A stretch of DNA of 64,000 nucleotides. Origin: Lingula anatina (Eukaryota; Brachiopoda; Lingulata; Lingulida; Lingulidae). The stretch spans positions 1,196,971 through 1,260,970 of the forward strand of contig NW_019774402.1 of the NCBI RefSeq assembly GCF_001039355.2. The letters run 5' to 3'. How positions within the stretch are numbered: position 1 is the stretch's first letter; every line of letters starts with the position of its first letter. A program made the position numbers and the translations under genes. The notes under the pieces are model-generated. The model saw only the letters and a program-made list of their open reading frames with translations. It was not told where the DNA came from and searched no databases. Shown here in pieces: positions 49,506 through 60,501 of the stretch.

Positions 49506-51213
49506 TTAAAAATTTGAAACATGTTTTCTCACTGCAAACTTGGATTTTTCATGTCTTTTGCACTTAATAAACCAACGATCCCAAGAAACACATTTTTGTT
49601 TTTCCTTCAATTCGAAACAATTAAATGAGTTGAAGAACACGTCTCCAACTGTTTTTGACATTTCACTGTCGGTTCTCTTCAGGCAGCTTCGGAAGGCATG
49701 GACGCATTTACAGCTCGGAAGCGTATAGTTGTCGTAGTTGTACAACTCGTGTGACCTGCTGTTACCTAAAGTAATATTTAATGTTTGTATATTAAATGAC
49801 AGAAATACTTTAATAACAGAAATCTGCCAAATCTATACTTATTTTCTGTTGTGTGGAAACAATCATTTAGATTTTCTTAAAAGTTCAACACGTACCTGGG
49901 ATGATTTCCTTACAGTTGTGTAGAGCACGGCAGCATGCGTCCGTCTTTTCATCAGAAAGCTTAGCTTTTGGATCTGGACGCCGCCCGCACCACCTGGTTC
50001 CTTGAGAAAAAAGTTAGATTATCTAAACCAAATGTAATTTTATTTACAATGATTGCTGGATTGTTGTTTACGTCTTGTGCAACTTTGGATTGATGATGTT
50101 GGCGGACTACTGGTGATAACCCCAAAACGGGGAGGGAACCTTAACCTCTATAGCCGTGAGCTGACCGCTCCCAGAGACTGTTAACGTGGTGTAGTTGTAA
50201 AGTGGCACTGCACGCAATTACCATACCTTGGATTTTCGAGTTCAGCAATTGCCTGGATTTAACTTGCCGTGGAACCGATGATGGGTCATTTAACAATTTT
50301 CGTCTCTGTCATCAAAAACAAAATGATACAGTTAGTTATTTGCGATATAAGTAGGTTTTCGGTAATTTTTTAATCAACTATCGGAATCTGAACTGGCTCA
50401 AAGAGGTAGAAGTCCCGTTAACTTCCCCTTATAACAATTCATCAAAAATCCAGCTGTTTTTGGACACCATTTTACACTTAAAAAGTTGAAAATTCGCGAA
50501 AAGGAGGAAAGTGCCCTTTTCTAGTATTAAATTATTTCACTATTAAATATACGCATACAAGACTGACTTATGGTTAACGTCTTTGTAATTTCTCTCATGT
50601 TAAAAGCAGCTGATGATGACAGTATGGTTTACCATATCCCGATGGAATTTATTACATCTTCTCGCCAAGCGCAGAACGTCCATTTCTAACAAGGTCTGAT
50701 GTTGTAGGGATTGGACGTTTGTCTGGTCAGTCAAACTCTGTGGAAGTGTTATAAAACTTAACGTTTTAGAAGCAACCGAGGAACAGCACATCTAAGTATG
50801 CAGTTCATTTTTATGCCAGTTTTACAGAATATTGTTAGTTTTCTTAAAATGTTATAAACAGTTGCTTGACAAATATTTGTGGCTTCTTATTAAAATTGCT
50901 ACATTTCACCTCTGTTTCATCTACATTATGTTATTTATGTTATAACCTATGAAGGTGAGCACCGATACGATACCTCAGAAAACAGTATGTTGGCCAAGGT
51001 GGTGTTTGCACGCATTACAGTACAGTCTACCAGCTCATCTTTGGCAATGAAATACGCTGTTACAGTGTTAGCTCCATCGCTGTATATGCGAACGGTAACT
51101 TCGTTATCTTCACTCAAAACGCGCATTAAACTTCTCTCCGTCTTACAGAAACTTTGAGGGAAGAATACTGCCACGAAGAACGCCACTGAAACAATCTGTT
51201 GACTAGGTAACAT
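49506..51213 (-). CDS. Secreted group III phospholipase A2-like protein, catalytic residues substituted
   Basis: Five exons on minus (plus coordinates): 50974-51213, 50633-50791, 50227-50305, 49896-50000, 49506-49765. Phases agree, giving 280 residues. An N-terminal signal peptide is clear (VSVAFFVAVFFPQSFC, residues 8-23). The last two exons carry the group III (bee-venom type) PLA2 core: GTRWCG, then TDACCRALHNC, then PSCKCVHAFRSCLK, then VFFNSFNCFELKEKQKCVSW, with the family's cysteine spacing. However, the position of the catalytic His in the CCR motif holds Leu, the next, calcium-binding, Asp holds His, and the acidic partner in the CxCx segment is Val. The fold is probably kept but hydrolysis should be lost. 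It is therefore a pseudoenzyme, perhaps a binding or secreted regulatory protein (inference). There is no frameshift or stop, so it is not a simple pseudogene. Confidence 0.85.
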
Positions 51214-52259
51214 GTTTAAAGTGCAGAATTACCGGTATGTAGTTCTACACAAAGACTAAAGATGCACGTGGTACAGGTGTGTCGTTCTCAGCCATACAAG
51301 CAACCAGGGTTTGGGTCTTATTATTTGCAGAGATCGATAAACCGGTCATTGCGCTATGGCCCAAATCTCCAAGTGCATGTTGTTGCATTACATAGGCTTA
51401 CATATAACGGGCAATTCCTAAAAGATTTTATAAAATCAATATTATTTCACTATAAGAGCATTTCAGAAGTGGTTCTAAATGGTTAATTCTTTTTTTTTTT
51501 TTCAGATGTGATGTCGTTTTTTAAGTATTAAAAAACAATGATGAAAATGCGACCATTGCGTTCTGTAACATTTTAATATTGCCCTTTTTAGGAAGGGATC
51601 AAACATATAATGTAAGGGCCTATGTGAGATCGTAGTGGAAAACAGGAGCGGATTCAGGATTCTTTGAAGAGGGGTGGCCTGCAGATGCGAAGCCGACTCT
51701 AACCCGGGTACCCTACAGGTATGTGTGCTGATGGTTGAGTCCTACCTTACTCATAGCTCCGTCGACGGGAAAACTGGTTGGCTTACAGGAGCGGACAAGA
51801 GATAGGCCTAGTAGGCCTAGCTATATAGCTATGAGAGGTAAGATGAAAATTAGAGTTTCCACCTCACGGTACATGGAAGTGCAAAATGATTGTCGTTTTA
51901 CCTTTTGAGGCATTTGTTTTCATGCGTGAGCACAGTGTACATATTTTTTAAAAGTCAAAAGGAGTGGTGACGCATAAATTTCGTGCGTTTCTACAGAGCT
52001 ATCTACAGGTAGAGAGTGGTCCTAAACTTTCACTAAATGATATAGTACGTGGTATACTTCTATTATATGTTTTTAGTCTGTAAAACAGATAAAAGATACT
52101 AGCATACAGAAACCATATAGCATGCAGAAAACGATTTCAATGAAAACACATAGGCCTAAGCATTAAAAGACGTGGTCGCAGCTTGTCTTGATAATACACG
52201 CCCATGAAACGTACGCAAGTGGTACACGAAGTTCAGTTCACAACTTTGGCCATTGGGCA
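51214..52259. promoter_or_regulatory. Divergent PLA2-like / DHRS11-like upstream region
   Basis: About 1 kb between the two start codons, with no supported coding exon. A 74-codon ORF at 51262-51486 (+) has no recognisable similarity and no supporting context. Both 5' UTRs and promoters must lie here or begin here. Confidence 0.4.
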
Positions 52260-55200
52260 ATGGATCGTTGGAAGGGAAGGGTAGCTCTGGTGACTGGTGC
52301 TTCAGTCGGTATAGGCGCTGCTATTGTCAGAAAACTTGTCCAGCATGGAATGAAGGTGGTGGGGTGTGCGAGAGGCGTTGAGAAAATACAGGTACAGTGA
52401 TCAACTGTACCCTAGTCAAGTGCCGGTAGTAGTTTTTATTAGCGCTTGTGTAATTTAAGGTTAACATGTGCTTAATTTAAAGTTATCTTGTGCGGGGTAG
52501 GCCCTTGTAGTCAACGCAGAAATGTAATGAACCACTACTAGTATGCAGGGACTGTACCCCAGATTGCTGTCCGTTATTTTATCTTGCAGACACATAGGGC
52601 ATGGGATCGATAACACAGTTTACCCAGCTACTTAACGCTGACCTTTAAAATGTATTTGTACTAAGCAATATGTGGATCACTACATAAAAATATATACTTT
52701 AATTCTACTTGACTGAAAATATAGGCTGCGTCAACTCATCTTATATCTACTACTTGTAGAAAACTGCATCATTTGTGATGACGTTTTATTCAGCATGGAT
52801 GTAATTTTCACATCCCTATCTTTAAAACAGGCATCTAAAAAGTCCATTGTGCATTTTGCTATATCAAAATAATTACATTGTAGAATGGTAAGAAATAATT
52901 CACTAATGGGCTCTGGAGCTGCAATGCCCAGTATACATGTAATAAATGGATCTTAGTGGAGCATAACAGGGGCATATCATCAGGAAATGGAATACATCTT
53001 TGACCAAACACATGTTGCACACCATATCGCATGCACAATTTTCTTTTCTACCAGTATATTTTAGGGTTCATGTGTCTCCTCCTTTCTATTGGATTCTTTT
53101 ATTGTGCCAGTAACTACCAGTGAAGCCTACATTTGTGAGAATGACAGTAATGTAATATTTAATCAGGCATTCAGTATTCACATGTAAAATTAACTGAATT
53201 GTTGCTTACTTATTTTTCTTTTATGCAGGCCAAACTGAAGAAAAAGACAGCAGTTCAAATGAAATTATTCATTTAAATTTAAATGCACCTCCTTTTACTT
53301 TAGGCCCTGGCAGATGAGCTGAAAGATAAGGATGGAACTTTGCTACCAATCAAATGTGATCTCTCCAATGAAGAGGAAATACTGTCCATGTTCAAAACAA
53401 TCAAACAGACCTGGGGTGGTGTTGATGTGTGCATTAATAATGCTGGTTTGGCACTCAATGCACCATTACTCAGTGGAGCAACAGAGCAGTGGAAAACTAT
53501 GTTAGATGTAATACTGATTTATAATAGAAGCTAAGTTGCTAAGTCTTTTGAACAAAAAGGTTGTAAGCATAAAATACCTAGTTACAGCGGAATTCAATAG
53601 TGTTTTCAAAACTTATCATTTTCCATTCTTTCAAATACCTGTTGCAGTATTTTATTGTGTCTTTAGTTTTGTTTTTTACATATATACTTGCATCATTGAT
53701 ATTTAGTTTTATTTAAACAAGGTCAACATAATGGGTCTGTGCATCTGTAGCCGTGAAGCATTCAAATCAATGAGAGAAAGAAAGGTTGATGATGGACATA
53801 TAATACTTATAAGCAGGTAGGAGATCATGCAGCTCACCGAGATTACATGTGTGTACCATAATAATTTTTTCAAAGCATATTTTTTCATACTATGGTAGGA
53901 GATAAGGGTACTCCATACTAGAGGCCAGTTTAATGATGAAATAATTTCCATGCAAAAATCCTCGCTCACAGTAGAAAAAACTGCTATAAATTATCCAGGG
54001 ACACACTGATATCTGGGAATATCTAGTGAAAAATCAATCTGTGGTCCTGGTAGAGGGTAAGGTAGGGGTGCAAGAGATCACATAGGACAGTATCATACAC
54101 ATTTTAATGGAATTTTAACATATGGATCGAGGGGGTTACTTAATCCTCTTGTTTTTTAAGCAAAACACTTTATTCATGATTACATGTAATTTCATTACTG
54201 AAGAAAATTATGTTTACGCCAAATATTTCAGTATGTCGGGACATCGCGTTATACCATCAGCAGCCATCCATTTCTATTCAGCCACCAAGTATGCTGTAAC
54301 AGGCATTCTTGAAGGGCTGAGGAATGAAGTCCGAGCTCTGAAGACCAATATAAGAATCAGTGTAAGTGATTGAATATGATTGATTGGGAAGGGAGGACAG
54401 GTGGCAAGATTTTTAGAAATCCAAACATTGACTTTGAAATTAACAATTACATTTCAGTATGGGAGCATATAGGTTAGTTCCTAACACTCCTCAGCTTCAC
54501 TTTTATGCAGCCACAAAGTTTGCAGTACGTGGTATACTGGAGGGGATGAGAAATGAGTGCAGGGCACTGGAGTCTAATATCAGGGTGTCTGTAAGTTTAT
54601 ATGCTTTAAAAGAAAAAAAAATGCCAGATGCAATCACAGAAAAAGATATAATGATTATATTTTTAAAAAATTGCCAAAAATGCAGTGCTAGAGTTAGGAG
54701 TTTCAAGTGAAAACACAGATGAATAATTCTTCTTTCAAACTTCAGAATTCTTTTTTCTTGCATGCTCTTTTCATACTTTCCCTCTCTCAATAAACATTTG
54801 AAGATCTTCCAAAAAAGAAATTTTCCCAATCATCTGAAGTATACTCACTTTATTTGCTGTCATTGATTATCTTACCCTATGTATTTACTTGGCCATGCAG
54901 GAACTAATATTTTGACTTTGAATTACACAGGAGTTGGAAATCCAGTCAAGATTCTATAAGAAGACCAACTCAGCTGATTCAAAATGTTCTCATGTCTTCT
55001 CATGTGATTTAACAATGCCCCATGTGGATTAATTGTTAATCAACTGGATAAAAACTGACAGTATGGGAGAAGTCTCAATCAAGAGACTAAAAAATCCCAA
55101 TTTCAGTTTCATGCATTCCACTGTTGTTTTTTGGATTGAAGGTCACAGGGCTATATCACATGGCAGTGGGTTAAATTTGTTGAATATAAAGGAATGAATT

Positions 55201-56245
55201 TATGAAATCCAGCTTTTTGTTCTAATGCATCAAATGACTGTGACATAGATTATGATGGGAAAGAAGGCCACAAGGAAATGGAATTTTAATAATCATTTAA
55301 TTTCTTCAAATATATAGGCAGTCAGCCCAGGTGTAGTGGAAACAGAATTTGCATACAGGCTTCATGAAGGGCAAGAGGAAAAGGCGAAAGCCATATATTC
55401 CAAGGCTCCTGTAAGATTTTTTAGTCCTAGCCATGAATTTTGAGTTCCTCAAATAATAAAAAGTCACAAGTTCAAGTTGATCGATGTTTTGCAGATTTTG
55501 CAACAGTATGTTTTATTGTGAAGTACTGAATACTTAGATTAAAATTTAAGTATTTACACTGTAATGTTTAAAGGGATGACTACTCTGCATTTTGGTGGAG
55601 TGCCATAAAACATTTTCTTGGGGTTAATTTTCACATTTTCCGATGGTTGATGAATCTGTACTGACACTTAAAGTTAGTCAAGTGGGTTTTTTAAAAAGTG
55701 TTTGGAGGTCCTCATAGTCTGATGGCAAGCACAGATTACACAATAATTTCAATAAGTGACATTTTTGTGGTGAAATGGAGCTTGTTATTATTTCTGTATT
55801 GTTTACAAAGTATCATTTGTGAAATATGAAGAGTTGTTATCCCTTCAAGATGAATGTGAAGTAATGCTTAACTTTATGTAAACTGTAAATACAGTGCTTC
55901 TCAACATCTTATTGTGCACATCAACTTCAGGTTCTTCAGGGAGAAGATATAGCAGATGCTGTGATCTACGCATTGTCTGCACCACCACATGTTCAGGTGT
56001 GAAATAGTTTTGTTATTTATAACAACAGTCTCTAAGTTATCCAATTTGTTCTCAAGGGATTCTTTCCATTTTGAATTCATAGTGATTTTTCCTCAAATGT
56101 TTTTTGCTTTGTGTGCATGCACCTGTGGTTCTCCCAGTACATTCAGATCAGATTTTGGCAAGATATTTTTTTTTGTTTAGTAACATTAAATTTCTTTCCT
56201 CAGGTCCACGACATTCTCCTACGTCCAACATCACAGGTTTCTTAG
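52260..56245 (+). CDS. DHRS11: SDR-family dehydrogenase/reductase, DHRS11-like
   Basis: NADP(H)-dependent classical short-chain dehydrogenase. Exons: 52260-52391, 53304-53507, 53722-53816, then either 54232-54361 or 54458-54590, then 55318-55410, 55931-55996, 56204-56245. Each choice keeps phase and gives 253 or 254 residues (human DHRS11, as I recall, 260). Visible: cofactor motif TGASVGIG at residues 12-19; NNAG at 89-92; active-site Ser in ILISS near 143; catalytic YSATK (Tyr159, Lys163) in the first alternative exon or YAATK (Tyr160, Lys164) in the second; then SPGVVETEF and RPTSQVS at the end. Human DHRS11 acts as a 3(17)beta-hydroxysteroid and carbonyl reductase; the substrate here is unknown. 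The start codon is the ATG directly before DRWKGRVALVTG. Confidence 0.93.
54232..54590 (+). other. Mutually exclusive exon pair carrying the SDR catalytic Tyr-Lys
   Basis: Exon A (54232-54361, 130 nt) and exon B (54458-54590, 133 nt) encode homologous segments: MSGHRVIPSAAIHFYSATKY in A and MGAYRLVPNTPQLHFYAATK in B, followed by GILEGLRNE versus GILEGMRNE. Both start in phase 2 (AG|T) and end in phase 0 at GTAAGT donors, and only 96 bp separate them. Using both would leave the frame wrong by phase, so they must be alternatives. Confidence 0.9.
55569..55848. mobile_element. TA-flanked MITE, copy B (in a DHRS11-like intron)
   Basis: Begins TAAAGGGATGACTACTCT and ends GAAGAGTTGTTATCCCTT, a degenerate form of the ends of the element at 36641-36984. 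The interior shares blocks with it in the same order (for example GGTTGATGAATC versus GGTTAATGAATC, and TTTTTGTGG). It is about 280 bp, shorter and more diverged than copy A. No coding capacity. Confidence 0.65.
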
Positions 56246-56755
56246 GGACAACAATTAGTCATCACCAGATGAACGGATGAAAGTGGAAGGATAGGTGGAC
56301 TATCTAGGAATACATTGATTAAAACCTTTACACTAATTTTTTGATAAAATTTTGTAATTTGTTGTAGAATGCCATTTTAAAAAGTTTTTAGACTTATTTT
56401 TTTCACATATTCCCATTCACCACTTCAATATTATTTTGAGCAATATTTGCTGTTTGTGGTACATTGTGATACGACATGGCAGATTTGTCTGTGGATGATG
56501 CCCTGTGTTGGACGGTAACCATTTATCAGACGTGATCATGAAAACTTGGGACTGCGCTTCAGTAACAATTTCAATTAACATTTCTTTAGAGTGCCAATTG
56601 AAAACTTGGGACTGTGCCTCAATAACAATTTCAATTAACATTTCTTTAGAGTGCCAATTACCATTCATTACCAGCTGGGAGGCTGAACAACTTAGTCTTA
56701 TTCTTTTTAGATTTAAATCACTAAAAAGGCATACTTTCTGATTAATTTGAATAAA
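56246..56755 (+). other. DHRS11-like 3' UTR with a 60-bp tandem repeat
   Basis: Non-coding sequence to AATAAA at 56750-56755. Bases 56541-56600 are repeated directly at 56601-56660 with only a few mismatches (units start AAAACTTGGGACTG and end AGAGTGCCAATT). Confidence 0.7.
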
Positions 56756-58764
56756 CTACCTCATTTCAAATAGTGTTATTAAGTCATGTATAGATGTTAA
56801 ATGAGCACACAAACAATACGTGGTGCCTTGATATGAAACCAGACAACTTTTGTGTTTTTAATCTCCAAATACTAAAAAAAATCAATTAGGCTGAGAATAA
56901 GAACTTATTATATCTCATATTTTATATTAATTATTATTGAACATCACAATAATAAACGAGTTGCCTATTGACGTATGTCATGCTATGACATTTATTTAAA
57001 AATATCAATTTTTACGAGATTACAAATTGTATCGTAGTATTTGGTTCCATTGCCTCACTTTCAAAAATTAGAACAGGCGTTCTAAAACCAGAAGATGAAG
57101 TTCAAAAATTTTATATTGGCCGAGTTCACTCTTGAATAAGAATGTCCTCGCAGCATTATCTGCAATTAACCTTCCTCTGATTTTAAATGGATATTGCAAT
57201 ATCATTTTCAATCTGGCACATAGAGCATTTTATTTATCAAGAGTGGGGGAGGGGTGGAAATTACCCTTGGGGCCACATATAACACTAGGGCTAAAGAGGG
57301 CTGTAATGGGACAATACGAAGGGAATCCCCTTACAATGAAGGCAAAATAAATGTTATTCTAAGGAAGGTCCAATGGATTTGCTTATTAAAACAGACAATC
57401 AACAGAATATTTCTTCTTAATTTCTCAAAACAACACCAGAAAGCAAATTAAATAAAATCAACCAGATGGTAAACACCAGCAGGCTTTGTCAATTTCACAA
57501 TTTGTTTATTTCAAACAGCGCACTTTTCACGTATGCGCAGTTGTTTGAATCCTGTGCTTGTTAAATGTCAGATAAGTGTGTAAACACAAAAGATGAGTAA
57601 AACAACATAATCAATTCTTGGAGAAAGCAAGATATTCCCCCACCTTGAACTTGTCCGAAGTTAACCAAAAATAGAACGAATGACCAGATCTTGTACACAT
57701 GCAGCCTTGATCTGCCACAGATGAGCGGTTAGTTAACTGGCCAGTATTTAACTGGATAAAATATTTAAATGTCAGTTAACTTAACTAACTGACTGTTTAA
57801 ACACTGTTTATGAAACACAATTTTAACCATTTAGTGAACAGGTGTTAGGAGAATTTATCCACTGGTTAGGCTTATATGCTGGTTAGTGCTAAACGTCCTT
57901 TATGAAAGTGGGCCTTGACATTTATTTTGGGATCAACACCTGTTGGCCAGTGCTCAGGTGGCCACCTTCAGAAATTAAATTAACAAATCTCAGAAAAAAA
58001 ACTGCAGAAAAAGCTCACCCCTGCTTGCACTGTATGATCAAAGGAAACCCCAGATGTTATCTTAGACCGACCTTTCGTTTGGTTCAGTGTCCACTAGTCC
58101 AAAATTGCTGAAGAAAATACCAAGGATCATGCCAATTTTGAATTTGACCACAGTAATCAGAGTATGAAGCAACATGGACAGAATTACTTCCCTGTTATTG
58201 CTGTGATAACCACATCTCCCACATCAGCAACACAGACAGGGCACTGTTGATGGCAATAGGTAACTTAAAGATGCATACAAAGTCAATTTTTTGTCACAAA
58301 AACCAACCAAATGCCAGCATATAGTTTCAAGTAGTATAACTAAGAGAATTACCAAAAGGCATTGTTTAATTTTACTCGAAAATGATGTTTGAACAGATTT
58401 TTCTGCTGGCATTCTAAGCTGTATGTCAATGGGGTAGGAAAGTAGGTCACTGAAGTAGGTTAAACTTACAACCATAAATTTAAAGAAAGGAGCAGTCTAA
58501 AGGTCTTTTATGGCTGATCGAGTGATCTATTCAGTTTATCCCTTGGCATGTCGAATTTATTTGAGCCATATAAGAATCTAGTAGAAGTGGTTTACATGTG
58601 TTACTGGGAATCCACACTCCACCGATGCTCGGTTCGTATGTACCTTTAAATGAAAATGAAAAATAAAATAACATCACTCTAAAAACATCACAAGGGCTTG
58701 AAAAACAGGGGGACTTACTAATAAGGCAAATAAAAATATAACAAAAATTTCCCATTCATATTTT
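56756..58764. other. Gene-free interval between DHRS11-like and RPL24
   Basis: About 2 kb with no exon or ORF that I can support. A cluster of GTTAACT/AGTTAAC-like words around 57725-57890 hints at an old repeat, but no clear ends are visible. Confidence 0.5.
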
Positions 58765-58770
58765 TTTAAT
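58765..58770 (-). promoter_or_regulatory. Variant polyadenylation signal of RPL24
   Basis: TTTAAT here reads ATTAAA on the minus strand, about 40 nt beyond the RPL24 stop, the short spacing usual for ribosomal protein mRNAs. A canonical AATAAA on the same strand lies farther away, at 58556-58561. Confidence 0.45.
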
Positions 58771-58810
58771 TTACACATTTTTAGTAATGTACAAAATTCC
58801 AACAGTCTTT

Positions 58811-60336
58811 TTATCTTTTGCCTCCCACTCTTGGTGCAGATTTCTGCATGGGCCTGGCTGCCTTAGTTTTTTGAGCTGCAACTTTAGGTGCAGAAGTCTG
58901 GAAAAAACAATGCAGAATAAAAATATAGAATACCTTTGTTAATAGAAGTGTCATTTTTTTCCCTACACTTTTGCAGTAAGTACACTTCATTTACAAAGTA
59001 AAACATTAAAAAAATTATCAGATATAAATTTAACAGGATTAGTATAACAACAAGATGGCAGTACCTTTTTAGCAGAATCCTTTGCTCTTTGTTTTTCTTT
59101 AGCAGCTCTGCAATGAAAAAAAAGCTCTTATGTAAATAATGTAAACATGTTAACTGAAGGAATGAAGCCAATTAAAAATAAAGTTATTTAATAATAACAC
59201 AAATGGATGCATGTCCTCTACTTAAAGACAAGACTGTCTTTTCTGATCCACCTCATGCCACTTTTAACATCACCTTGCCTCTTTCAAACTCCTTAATCTA
59301 CACCAGATTTCCCATTTTTCATTGTTTCCTTGATAGTTTACATATGAGCAAACTACATAAAATCATTTAATATGAAGATAGTTCCCTATTCCAAAGTCCC
59401 ATTTGGATATATACTAAAAAGACTCTTATGGTGAAAGAAATACATTTTTTTCTTACCTGATGGCCTGTTCTCTCTGGGCCTTCCTCACTTCAGGCTTCTG
59501 GTTTTTCTTTGCCATAATATCTGTCAAACTGGTACCAGCAATAGCACGCTGAAACTTGGCTGTGCGTCTGGTTCTCTTCTTAGAGACTTCCTCAGTCTGG
59601 CCCTTCTTGTGCTTGCGTCTGTAAAGCACAGTCCAGTTGATCTTACGGGGGTTTCGCTTCATCAAATGAGACCGCTCACATTTTGCATTCAAAAAGATGG
59701 TGACCTGGTAAAATTTTTAAGTGGATGTGAGAACATGAATAGTAGTATAATTCGAAGGAAAATGCACTTGTCTCTAGTTGCCTGCAAATCTAGTACTTGC
59801 AAGTAAGAAAGTGCATTCCGAGTAGTAGACCCGCCCCCATACCATTCCCTATTCTAATTCTCTACTCGAGTCAAATTAATGAGCAACTATTGACATAATC
59901 TAAGCACATGATCGTAACTGAGCTGTAACAATCTGTCATGACCAGAGAGCGATGCTAAGAAAATAAAAACGTATCCTCCTTCACTGCCGAACTTAGTGGT
60001 GTATTGAAGTGTGGAACTACCGGTTCCGTAATTTTGACTTGCGTTAGATTGTTGTCAGATGGTTTACGCAGATTCTTTGATTACCTGGGGAGATATATGA
60101 ACTAATAATATTTTTACCTTGCCATCAGCCTTGACAACACGTCTTCCATGGCCAGGGTATATTTTGTACCCGCTGAAGGCACAAAGTTCGAGCCTGTAAT
60201 TAAAATTAATATTTATGAAACGAAAGTATACATATCAGTTTAAACTAAAATTAGCTTGGCGTCTTAGGATGCCGATGATTATTTGGTGATATATCTGGAT
60301 TTCTACCGATATATCTGAAATTTGGACTTACTTCAT
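58811..60336 (-). CDS. RPL24: 60S ribosomal protein L24 (eL24)
   Basis: Component of the large cytosolic ribosomal subunit near the subunit interface. Five exons on minus (plus coordinates): 60332-60336, 60118-60193, 59457-59704, 59065-59107, 58811-58897. Phases agree, giving 152 residues (human 157 as I recall). The first coding exon holds only ATGAA, the usual pattern of an ATG close to a ribosomal-protein splice donor. The protein starts [20 protein letters not shown], then [49 protein letters not shown], and a Lys/Ala-rich tail ending APRVGGKR. It lacks the CxxC zinc pair of archaeal L24e, as other animal eL24 proteins do. It is divergent from CEP97. Confidence 0.97.
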
Positions 60337-60501
60337 GATGGCGGAAACGGAAAAGGACTGCCTCAGTGTATTATGGGTATGTCTTTGCTTACAACGACTC
60401 GACAACAAAACAGTATTTGATTGGGTCAATGTAGCGCTGCTCACCTAATCAAAGAAAGGATAACACCAAAAAGCTAAGCGGGAAAGTTCAAATGAATAAA
60501 A
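60337..60501. promoter_or_regulatory. Compact bidirectional promoter RPL24/CEP97 with a TOP-like tract
   Basis: Only 165 bp lie between the RPL24 start codon (-) and the CEP97 start codon (+). On the minus strand, CCTTTTCC at 60349-60356 lies about 12 nt upstream of the RPL24 ATG and resembles the 5' terminal oligopyrimidine (TOP) tract that begins ribosomal protein mRNAs and makes them mTOR-responsive. If it is the cap site, the RPL24 5' UTR is about 20 nt. Confidence 0.65.

Noticed and set aside
50100..50220. Possible tRNA or structured RNA in a PLA2-like intron (CCCC-AAAAC-GGGG hairpin)
   Set aside because: The short hairpin is real, but no cloverleaf, A box or B box can be drawn.
49506..51213. 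Calling the PLA2-like gene a pseudogene or active toxin
   Set aside because: Five exons are in frame with intact splice sites and cysteines, so it is not an obvious pseudogene; the substituted catalytic positions argue against an active enzyme.
51262..51486. 74-codon ORF between PLA2-like and DHRS11-like genes
   Set aside because: No similarity, poor context and no splice partner. It could be chance in a divergent promoter region.
57725..57890. Repeat-like cluster of GTTAACT words
   Set aside because: Suggestive of an old inverted-repeat element, but I could not define ends or matching arms.
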